Assembly: GCA_021775515.1 (NCBI GenBank)
Contig: JAJFHR010000222.1
Span: 1 to 5,746, forward strand
Length of the DNA stretch: 5,746 bases
Direction of reading: 5' to 3'
Source: Hyphomicrobiales bacterium
GTDB lineage: Bacteria; Pseudomonadota; Alphaproteobacteria; Rhizobiales; JAJFHR01
Below, one piece after another: positions 1 through 5,293 of this stretch (position 1 is the stretch's first letter; each line of letters opens with the position of its first letter). Both the position numbers and the translations under genes were made by a program. Below the pieces are notes generated by a model, which worked only from the letters and a program-made list of their open reading frames with translations, had not been told where the DNA came from and did not search any database.

Positions 1-1
1 G

Positions 2-712
2 CTGGAACACCTGGCTTCAGACCCTGGCGCAAAAATGCTCTACCTGTGCAACCCACATAATCCAATCGGACGGGTTTGGCACCGTAACGAATTGAAGAAA
101 CTGGCCGGCATCTGCCGCCGTCACAATGTGCTGGTGGTCTCCGACGAGATCCACGCCGACCTCACCTTTCCCGGTCATCCCTATACTCCCTTCACAACGC
201 TCAGCGCGGCGGATGCGCTCAATTGCATCACCTGCATCTCACCGGCCAAGAGCTTCAATATTGCCGCTTGCTGCTCGTCGTTCACAGTGATTACTGATGA
301 GGCAAGGCGGAAAGCCTTCGAGGCCGAGAACAGCCGCCTGACGGTCAACAAGAACAACGCTTTTGCCAGCGCCGCCATGGAAGCTGCCTATCGTGACGGG
401 GGGCCGTGGCTTGAGGCGGCGCTGGCCTATGTCGAAGGCAACCTGAACCTCGTTCGAGACCGGCTCGCTAAGCTGGCGCAAGTGGACCTGATCGAACCCG
501 AAGGTACATTCCTGCTCTGGCTCGATTTCCGCAGGCTCGGGCTTGCCCCCGATGAGTTGACGGCCTTTGTGCGCAACAAAGCAAAATGGGCGGTCACCCG
601 TGGCCCGGCCTTCGGCGAAGAAGGGAACGGTTTCGTTCGCCTCAACATCGCTTGCACGCGTTCGCGGCTCGTATCAGCGCTGGACCAACTTGACAAAGCG
701 CTTAACGCTTAG
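2..712 (+). CDS. MalY/PatB-family PLP-dependent aminotransferase / C-S lyase, C-terminal part
   Basis: The reading frame is open from the left edge, so the start and roughly the first 40% of the protein lie outside; 236 residues remain of a family usually near 390. This is a fold-type I pyridoxal-phosphate enzyme of the cytosol. Visible landmarks are LCNPHNPIGRVW (the Asn-Pro cofactor loop), VVSDEIHADL (the Asp that contacts the PLP ring nitrogen, codon 143-145), and SPAKSFNIA, whose Lys (codon 248-250) should form the Schiff base. Near the end, FVRLNIACTR carries the Arg expected to bind the substrate carboxylate. The SDEIHADL and K-[ST]-FNIA signatures point to the MalY/PatB branch, whose characterised members cleave cystathionine or cysteine S-conjugates; that activity is inferred, and a plain aminotransferase role remains possible. 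The gene ends with TAG 25 bp before the stop of the opposing oxidoreductase gene, with no clear terminator between them. Confidence 0.9.
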   Translation: MEHLASDPGAKMLYLCNPHNPIGRVWHRNELKKLAGICRRHNVLVVSDEIHADLTFPGHPYTPFTTLSAADALNCITCISPAKSFNIAACCSSFTVITDEARRKAFEAENSRLTVNKNNAFASAAMEAAYRDGGPWLEAALAYVEGNLNLVRDRLAKLAQVDLIEPEGTFLLWLDFRRLGLAPDELTAFVRNKAKWAVTRGPAFGEEGNGFVRLNIACTRSRLVSALDQLDKALNA

Positions 713-737
713 CGTAAGCTGCGGCAGCCAAGTAAAT

Positions 738-1772
738 CTAAGCCACTTTCACAACCATCTTGCCGAAGCTGTTACCGACAAGAAGGTCATTGAGCGCGGC
801 CGGGGCATTCTCCAGGCCTTCGATGACCTGTTCCTTATACTGAATTTTGCCTTCGGCCAGCCATTTTGACATATCGCGCACGAAATCCTTGTAGGTGCTT
901 CTCGGGAAGCTATCGAAAATAATGAAGCCTTGCACCTTTACCTTCATGCGCAGAATGGTCCCCATAATTGCCGGGCCGAAATCCATGCCTTCGGGCAGGC
1001 CTGAAAGATTGTACCAGGAAACCACACCACAGACAGGCATGCGGGCATAGGCGTTCAACAGCGGCAGAACAGCATAAAGCACTTTGCCGCCGACATTTTC
1101 GAAATAAATGTCGATACCATCCGGGCAGGCGGCTTTGAGTTGCCCGGCGAAGTCGCCGGACTTGTGATCGATGCAGGCATCGAAGCCAAGATTGTTGACC
1201 ACATGGGTGCATTTATCAGCTCCGCCGGCTATGCCGACCACACGGCAGCCTTTGATCTTGGCAATTTGTCCGACAGTGGCACCAACAGGACCGGAAGCTG
1301 CGGCGACAACAACTGTCTCGCCGGGTTTGGGCTCGCCAATTTGTAACAAGCCTGCATAGGCCGTGTATCCCGGCATCCCCATAATACCAAGCGCCCAAGA
1401 AGGGTGTTGCGGCTCTGTGCCGAGGTTGATGATCTCGGTGCCGTCAGAAAAAATCGCATAATCCTGCCAGCCACTGCCAGATAAGACGTAGTCACCCGGC
1501 TCATAGCCATCAAGGTTGGAAGATACCACCTTAGCTACGACCTGAGCTGTCATCACTTCGCCGATCTTCACCGGCTCGGCATAAGATTTCGCCTCGTTCA
1601 TCCGGCCGCGCATATAAGGATCGAGCGAAAGATAAATCGTGCGCAATAACATTTCGCCCGCGCCAGCTTGAGGAATTTCGGTCTCCTCCAGTCGAAGCGT
1701 ATTTTCGTCCGGCAGCCCCTTGGGGCGCTCGGCAAGGACGATGCGTCGATTGCTATTCGATGTTTGTGGCAT
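738..1772 (-). CDS. curA: CurA-like NADP-dependent oxidoreductase (zinc-independent MDR superfamily)
   Basis: The 344-residue product has nearly the length of E. coli CurA (about 345), the NADPH-dependent curcumin/dihydrocurcumin reductase, and resembles it along the whole chain. It belongs with the prostaglandin/leukotriene reductase branch of medium-chain dehydrogenases, which reduce the C=C bond of alpha,beta-unsaturated carbonyls in the cytosol. Motifs: LSLDPYMRGRM (residues 49-59), SGWQDYA (100-106), the Rossmann loop AASGPVGATVGQIAK (158-172), VVGIAGGADKC (178-188, cofactor discrimination region), YFENVGG (223-229), and C-terminal FGKMVVKV. No zinc-ligand pattern is seen. The ATG at 1772 is chosen because GGAG (1779-1782) sits 6 nt before it; a TTG at 1784 would add four residues and overlap that site. 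The natural substrate is unknown; detoxification of reactive enones or aldehydes is an inference. A pair of 18-bp direct repeats lies 41-81 bp upstream of the start and may control it. Confidence 0.93.
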   Translation of the reverse strand: MPQTSNSNRRIVLAERPKGLPDENTLRLEETEIPQAGAGEMLLRTIYLSLDPYMRGRMNEAKSYAEPVKIGEVMTAQVVAKVVSSNLDGYEPGDYVLSGSGWQDYAIFSDGTEIINLGTEPQHPSWALGIMGMPGYTAYAGLLQIGEPKPGETVVVAAASGPVGATVGQIAKIKGCRVVGIAGGADKCTHVVNNLGFDACIDHKSGDFAGQLKAACPDGIDIYFENVGGKVLYAVLPLLNAYARMPVCGVVSWYNLSGLPEGMDFGPAIMGTILRMKVKVQGFIIFDSFPRSTYKDFVRDMSKWLAEGKIQYKEQVIEGLENAPAALNDLLVGNSFGKMVVKVA

Positions 1773-1778
1773 GGTGAA

Positions 1779-1782
1779 CTCC
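1779..1782 (-). promoter_or_regulatory. Ribosome-binding site that fixes the curA-like start
   Basis: Read on the minus strand this is GGAG, 6 nt before the ATG at 1772. It supports ATG 1772 over the in-frame TTG at 1784, which would begin inside or just before this site. Confidence 0.7.
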
Positions 1783-1813
1783 AACTGGATATTTCTGAGA
1801 GTGCAGCGTTCTT

Positions 1814-1853
1814 CGCTTGGATTAGATAACTTTTTCGCTTGGGTCAGATAACT
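1814..1853 (-). promoter_or_regulatory. Candidate operator: two 18-bp direct repeats upstream of the curA-like gene
   Basis: Copy 1 is at 1814-1831 and copy 2 at 1836-1853. They match at 16 of 18 bases (cgcttgg-a/g-t-t/c-agataact on the plus strand) and their starts are 22 bp apart, near two helical turns, so proteins bound to each would face the same side of the DNA. Read on the minus strand, a TATAGT hexamer (1851-1856, 5/6 to the -10 consensus) overlaps the edge of copy 2, although no good -35 element is seen. If that is the promoter, the repeats would lie across the -10 and initial transcribed region, as for a repressor. The repeat itself is directly visible; the regulatory role and the identity of the regulator are inferred, and no regulator gene is in the window. 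Confidence 0.5.
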
Positions 1854-1916
1854 ATAATGTAACGGCTTATCAAATCACAGTCGATGGTTCTGTGTCGTGA
1901 GAATGTCCGTCACCTG

Positions 1917-2009
1917 CACTTTTGAGAAGCTCGATTGAGCAAAAATTCCTGCCAGCAGTTGAGGAAAGAACTGCCGCAAAATTTGGACGGTGTTTTTTGG
2001 TGATTTTGA
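1917..2009 (+). repeat. Diverged 93-bp direct repeat, copy 1
   Basis: This aligns without gaps to 2618-2710 at a constant offset of 701 bp. By hand count 69 of 93 bases are identical. The last 36 bases (1974-2009) are the core, with 33 of 36 identical, including ttggacggtgttttttgg. Copy 1 lies between two minus-strand genes and runs into the inverted repeat 2024-2066. In the frame beginning at 1919 it is free of stops from 1901 to 2068 but has no ATG. No known element family is recognised. Confidence 0.75.
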
Positions 2010-2023
2010 GCCAATGCAGACAT

Positions 2024-2066
2024 GGCGGCTTAAACTATTTTACAAGGTTACCTAGTTTAAGCCGCC
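2024..2066. repeat. Perfect 14-bp inverted repeat (stem-loop)
   Basis: The arms are 2024-2037 (ggcggcttaaacta) and 2053-2066 (its exact reverse complement), around a 15-nt loop. It lies about 78 bp downstream of the small minus-strand gene and begins 14 bp after repeat copy 1. A stem this long suggests a transcript-end structure for the small gene, or a binding site. No T-run follows it on either strand, so it is not called an intrinsic terminator. Confidence 0.6.
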
Positions 2067-2143
2067 CTTAAGTCTATTGCTGTTGCTCTAAATGTCGATC
2101 TTGATGATCTGGTTTAAAAATCTGCCGGGCTTTCGTTATGGAT

Positions 2144-2428
2144 TTAATAAGACAGAACCACCTCACCTGTCTGTATACCTATGCTGTCTCCGTTAACTAC
2201 GCCAGCTTCAATCATTTTTCCGAATGCCTGTTTGGCAACTTCGCTTGCCCCCTCCATCGTTGCCTGAGTAGCGTATTTGGCGATAACCAAACCTTTGCCG
2301 TCACCAAGTGAGACAATATCAATGAAATCAGCACCGGCACCTGCGATGATATCGCGCAAGGTTTCACCAAATTCTCCTGCTTTGTCCATATCCGATGATG
2401 TAAACTCGGTAATTCTATATACTGACAT
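2144..2428 (-). CDS. Small protein of unknown function (94 residues)
   Basis: I do not recognise this family with certainty. The start is well supported: GGGGAG (2435-2440) lies 6 nt before the ATG, and a plausible promoter lies just upstream. The product is short, acidic to neutral, with no signal peptide or membrane segment. It begins with a probable beta-strand (SVYRITEFTS), then a helix (MDKAGEFGETLRDIIAGAG), a strand pair (FIDIVSLGDGKGLVIAKYA), a second helix (TMEGASEVAKQAFGKMIEAG) and a final strand (TGEVVLSY). That strand-helix-strand-strand-helix-strand order resembles small ferredoxin-like/dimeric alpha-beta barrel proteins such as the ABM and EthD groups, an inference from pattern alone. 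It sits alone in an AT-rich segment, bracketed by the two 93-bp direct repeats, and is divergent from the sulfotransferase-cyclase unit. Confidence 0.8.
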   Translation of the reverse strand: MSVYRITEFTSSDMDKAGEFGETLRDIIAGAGADFIDIVSLGDGKGLVIAKYATQATMEGASEVAKQAFGKMIEAGVVNGDSIGIQTGEVVLSY

Positions 2429-2464
2429 TTCGCTCTCCCCAATGTTGTTTTTAAGAAACTATGT

Positions 2465-2492
2465 TTTATATACTCTCTTTGACAATATACAA
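2465..2492 (-). promoter_or_regulatory. Candidate promoter of the small gene
   Basis: On the minus strand a TTGTAT hexamer (2487-2492) and a TATAAA hexamer (2465-2470) are separated by 16 bp. Transcription would begin near 2457, giving a leader of about 30 nt that contains the GGGGAG ribosome-binding site. This is a consensus match only, in AT-rich DNA. Confidence 0.4.
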
Positions 2493-2572
2493 AACCAACT
2501 GCGATTTCTCACAACGCGGCAGTGTGTCCGAATTTGGATTTTTACTACCGAAAGCCAGCACCCCTAATTCGC

Positions 2573-2600
2573 TTCACCAGACATTATAAATAACGATAAT
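2573..2600 (+). promoter_or_regulatory. Candidate promoter for the sulfotransferase-cyclase unit
   Basis: TTCACC (2573-2578) and GATAAT (2595-2600, 5/6 to the -10 consensus) are separated by 16 bp. Transcription from near 2607 would place all of repeat copy 2 in a leader of about 210 nt before the sulfotransferase start. It is supported only by consensus resemblance; a promoter nearer the gene cannot be excluded. Confidence 0.3.
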
Positions 2601-2617
2601 CGAGAGTCTGCTCCAGT

Positions 2618-2710
2618 CACTTTTGAGAGAATCACATGAATTCAAATTTCTGCCTGCAACTTACGGGAAAACCTCCGCAAAGTTTGGACGGTGTTTTTTG
2701 GCGATATTGA
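2618..2710 (+). repeat. Diverged 93-bp direct repeat, copy 2
   Basis: This is the partner of 1917-2009, in the same orientation, ungapped, 701 bp away. The core is 2675-2710. In the frame beginning at 2620 the translation shares LLR-x-S-x-E-x-KFLPA and then T-x-AKFGRCFL-x-IL with copy 1. The copy ends 107 bp before the sulfotransferase start, so it may be transcribed as part of that unit's leader. Its nature (dispersed repeat or remnant of a small gene) is unresolved. Confidence 0.75.
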
Positions 2711-2817
2711 CTCTGAGCGAACTTCTTTTCTTGTCAGTTTTGCCTTGTTGGGGCAAGGTCGGCATTGGTTGAATTTATGGGTGCGTTCGCTTTGCCCTTA
2801 ATGCTGAGGTAATTGAG

Positions 2818-3447
2818 ATGCCAATAAAAGTGATCGGTGTAGGCGTAGGCAGAACCGGAACTTATTCGTTGAAACTCGCGATCAATGAATTGGGGCTGGG
2901 CCCTTGCCATCATATGGAGGAAGTGCTTCATAATCAGCCCGTGCAAGTGCCGCTGTGGGTAGAAGCTCTTAAGCGAAATGCTGATTGGGGCGCGATCTTT
3001 AGTGATTACAAAAGTGCCGTTGATTGGCCTACCGCCAGGTTTTATCAGGAATTGAGCGAGGTCTATCCGTCAGCCAAATTTATCCTGACACATCGTAGCC
3101 CTGAAAGTTGGGCGCAAAGTTTTTCACAGACAATTTACAAGTTTCTTGCGGAAAAAGAACATGCCCCAAAAGAAATGAAGGCCTGGCTTGATATGTGCGG
3201 CGATGTCATATCTGAAACCGGTTTTCCCCCCAACCTTGATATTGGAGCACTGGAATCAGCATTCATAGAGCATAATGAAGCGGTTAAAGCTGCGATCCCA
3301 GCGCAACAATTGCTGGTCTATCAGGTAAAAGAGGGTTGGGAGCCCCTATGTAAGTTCCTCGGCAAGCCGGTCCCCGAGAAGCCGTTTCCGCGAACCAATG
3401 ATCGAAGCGAATTCTGGGATCTTGTTTCCGGAAAATCCATTAGCTAA
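2818..3447 (+). CDS. Sulfotransferase-family protein (P-loop, PAPS-binding type)
   Basis: The 209-residue product belongs to the small cytosolic sulfotransferase-fold family (Sulfotransferase_4-like), close to its usual length of about 200-230. The N-terminal strand-loop VIGVGVGRTGTYSL (residues 5-18) matches the 5'-phosphosulfate-binding loop of PAPS-dependent enzymes. YPSAKFILTHRSPESWAQS (83-101) matches the 3'-phosphate site, with Arg93 and Ser101 at the same eight-residue spacing as in characterised sulfotransferases. GPCHHM (28-33) and the ending GWEPLCKFLGKPVPEKPFPRTN (in two parts, 173-194) are also family hallmarks. The acceptor substrate is unknown, and many family members have no demonstrated activity. 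GAGG (2806-2809) lies 8 nt before the ATG. The stop codon is 2 bp before the cyclase ATG, so the two are almost surely co-transcribed. No signal peptide or membrane segment is visible. Confidence 0.9.
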   Translation: MPIKVIGVGVGRTGTYSLKLAINELGLGPCHHMEEVLHNQPVQVPLWVEALKRNADWGAIFSDYKSAVDWPTARFYQELSEVYPSAKFILTHRSPESWAQSFSQTIYKFLAEKEHAPKEMKAWLDMCGDVISETGFPPNLDIGALESAFIEHNEAVKAAIPAQQLLVYQVKEGWEPLCKFLGKPVPEKPFPRTNDRSEFWDLVSGKSIS

Positions 3448-3449
3448 AC

Positions 3450-5249
3450 ATGACTGAACAACGCAAGCTTGTTGCAATATTTGCCGCTGACGTGGTCGGG
3501 TTCAGCCGCCTGACAGGTGCTGATGAAGAGGGCACTCTGGCGCGTCTCAGGGTTTTGCACAGCGATCTGCTTGACCCAATCATTGCTATGCACTCCGGCC
3601 GCGAGTTTAAGCGAACTGGTGATGGTGTTCTGGTCGAATTCCGGAGTGTCGTTGAGGCCGTGCGCTGTGCAATTGAAGTGCAGGAAACAATGATTGAGCA
3701 CAATGCCGATATGCAACACGACAATAACCTCGTGCTGCGCATCGGCATTCATCTTGGCGACGTGGTTGAGGAAACTAATGGCGATTTGATGGGTGACGGT
3801 GTCAACATCGCAGCGCGGCTGGAAGCGGTCGCTGAACCTGGTGCGATATGCCTGTCCGAAGATGCCTATCGTCAGGTCAAAGCCAAGCTCAGTTTGTCGG
3901 TTAATGATCTGGGTGAGAGGAGCCTCAAAAATATTGCTGAACCTATCAGGATCTATTCACTCAAGGTCGCAAGTACAGCTGGCAAAAACCAAACGCCGCA
4001 GGAACTGCCCTTTTTGCAAGTAGAAAAAAACACAACAGACGGTCTGCCGGACAAGCCCTCTATTGCCGTTCTTCCGTTCGCAAACATGTCGAATGACCCT
4101 GAACAGGAGTACTTTGTCGATGGCATGGCCGAGGATATCATCACCGCACTTTCGCGTTTCAATCAGTTGTTCGTCATCGCGCGTAATTCAAGTTTTGTTT
4201 ACAAGGGTACAGCCGTTGATGTTAAACAAGTCGGTCGCGACCTAAATGTTCACTACATACTTGAAGGAAGTGTACGCAAGTCGGGTAACCGTGTGCGAAT
4301 TACCGGCCAGTTGATCGATGCAACAACAGGTGCTCATTTGTGGGCTGACAGGTTTGACGGCAGTTTGGAAGATGTTTTCGATTTGCAGGACAGGATCACG
4401 GCGAACGTGATTGGGGCGATCGAGCCGACGATACGCTCGGCTGAGATCGAACGTTCCCGGCGCAAACCGGCCAATAATCTCGGCGCTTACGACCTCTACC
4501 TTCAGGCGCTTCCGCACATTTATGTAATTCGTCAAGATGAGAACCTGAGAGCGTTTGATCTGCTCAACAGAGCGATTGCCCTTGACCCATTCTATGGCCC
4601 GGCCCTGGCCCATGCAGCCTGGTGCCTGGTGCAGCGGATCACTCGGGTATGGCCACCGGCCGGCGAAGACGATTTGGCAACGGCAATCTCGCTGGCGCGC
4701 CGGGCGCTGGCAACCGGAAACAACGATGCCGTCAGTATTGTGCTCGGCGGTTTTGCTCTTGTGATGGTTGGGCGGGATTATTCAACCGGTCTCGAGGCGG
4801 TTCGCCGTGCGGTTGACCTTAATCCTGGATCAGGTTTTGTCAACGCGGTGGCTGGTTGCGCTTTAGTCTTTGGTGATGACCCAGAGGTTGGGATGCGCTA
4901 TTTGGAGCGAGCGATGGCTCTTGGCCCGCTTGATCCCAGTTTTTTTAGCCATCTAACAGTTGCCGGATATGCGCAGCTTTTTAACGGGCGCCCTGATCTT
5001 GCCGCTGAATTAGCTGAGCGCTCCCTTGCTCTAAACTCAGAATGGGATTCGACCTATTGGGTCTTGATTGCCGCATACAACCAGCTTGATCGCTTGCCGG
5101 AAGCTCGCACTGCGGTTGCTAAGCTTTTGTCGATTACGCCAGAAGCGACGGTTAAAAAGTATCGCAAAATTCTACCGATCAGGAACCCTGAGTCCCTAGA
5201 GATGATTTTGAATGGTTTGCGGCAAGCGGGACTGCCAGAGGGAGATTGA
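3450..5249 (+). CDS. Class III adenylate cyclase with TolB-like domain and TPR repeats
   Basis: This 599-residue cytosolic protein is predicted to convert ATP to cAMP. Residues 5-172 form the cyclase homology domain: metal ligands Asp14 (FAADVVGFSR) and Asp58 (FKRTGDG), adenine-selecting Lys54 and Asp112 (in DLMGDGVN), and transition-state Asn119 and Arg123 (VNIAAR). The Lys/Asp pair favours ATP over GTP, and nothing catalytic is missing. After a polar linker (173-202), residues 203-330 resemble the TolB/FlgO-like domain seen in this architecture (PSIAVLPFANMSNDPEQEYF, then VHYILEGSVRKSGNRVRITG and GAHLWADRFDG). Residues 345-570 are TPR-like helical repeats (for example AFDLLNRAIALDPFYGPALAHAAW), likely for protein contact. 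No transmembrane segment is seen, unlike many bacterial class III cyclases. The ATG follows the sulfotransferase stop by 2 bp with only a weak ribosome-binding signal, suggesting translational coupling. The activating signal is unknown. Confidence 0.95.
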   Translation: MTEQRKLVAIFAADVVGFSRLTGADEEGTLARLRVLHSDLLDPIIAMHSGREFKRTGDGVLVEFRSVVEAVRCAIEVQETMIEHNADMQHDNNLVLRIGIHLGDVVEETNGDLMGDGVNIAARLEAVAEPGAICLSEDAYRQVKAKLSLSVNDLGERSLKNIAEPIRIYSLKVASTAGKNQTPQELPFLQVEKNTTDGLPDKPSIAVLPFANMSNDPEQEYFVDGMAEDIITALSRFNQLFVIARNSSFVYKGTAVDVKQVGRDLNVHYILEGSVRKSGNRVRITGQLIDATTGAHLWADRFDGSLEDVFDLQDRITANVIGAIEPTIRSAEIERSRRKPANNLGAYDLYLQALPHIYVIRQDENLRAFDLLNRAIALDPFYGPALAHAAWCLVQRITRVWPPAGEDDLATAISLARRALATGNNDAVSIVLGGFALVMVGRDYSTGLEAVRRAVDLNPGSGFVNAVAGCALVFGDDPEVGMRYLERAMALGPLDPSFFSHLTVAGYAQLFNGRPDLAAELAERSLALNSEWDSTYWVLIAAYNQLDRLPEARTAVAKLLSITPEATVKKYRKILPIRNPESLEMILNGLRQAGLPEGD

Positions 5250-5293
5250 ATCCCCAGATTTTTGCGCAATTTCGTTGCCGCCGCCAATGTCTG

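Larger units (their letters stand above)
1773..2143. other. Intergenic region between the curA-like gene and the small gene
   Basis: This 371-bp stretch separates two minus-strand genes. It holds, in order, the ribosome-binding site of the oxidoreductase (1779-1782), two 18-bp direct repeats (1814-1853), the first copy of a 93-bp repeat (1917-2009) and a 14-bp inverted repeat (2024-2066). From about 2067 to 2143 nothing recognisable was seen. No ORF with a normal start codon and ribosome-binding site was found. Confidence 0.7.
2429..2817. other. Divergent intergenic region between the small gene and the sulfotransferase-cyclase unit
   Basis: This 389-bp stretch holds the small gene's ribosome-binding site and candidate promoter (2435-2492), a candidate plus-strand promoter (2573-2600), and repeat copy 2 (2618-2710). 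It ends with the sulfotransferase ribosome-binding site, GAGG at 2806-2809. A weak 5-bp hairpin (2743-2758) lies between repeat copy 2 and the gene. A stop-free stretch in the repeat's frame runs 2590-2769 (60 codons, TGA at 2770-2772) without an ATG. No tRNA or other RNA gene was recognised. Confidence 0.6.

Noticed and set aside
696..710. Short hairpin (aagcg / cgctt) at the end of the aminotransferase gene as a terminator
   Set aside because: Only a 5-bp stem, inside the coding sequence, with no T-run on either strand.
910..1513. Several overlapping ORFs on both strands within the curA-like gene
   Set aside because: They lie wholly within a gene with clear full-length family similarity and have no features of their own.
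1773..1784. TTG start at 1784 giving a 348-residue oxidoreductase
   Set aside because: The GGAG ribosome-binding site lies inside this extension and is correctly spaced for the ATG at 1772; no ribosome-binding site precedes the TTG at a useful distance.
2636..2710. 24-codon ORF starting ATG at 2636 and ending exactly with repeat copy 2
   Set aside because: In this frame the differences between the two repeat copies concentrate at second codon positions, unlike selection on a peptide; copy 1 has TTG in place of ATG, and the ribosome-binding site is weak.
2743..2758. Hairpin ccttg / caagg upstream of the sulfotransferase as a terminator or riboswitch
   Set aside because: A 5-bp stem with no T-run and no recognisable riboswitch core.
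5054..5287. Minus-strand ORF following the GAF gene stop codon in the same frame
   Set aside because: It overlaps the cyclase C-terminal TPR region on the opposite strand and has no family resemblance; it is a shadow of the cyclase gene.
5250..5293. Shared terminator between the convergent cyclase and GAF genes
   Set aside because: The only inverted repeat near here (caatg / cattg with a 5-nt loop) is short and extends into the GAF coding region; TTTT occurs after it, but the stem is too weak to call.
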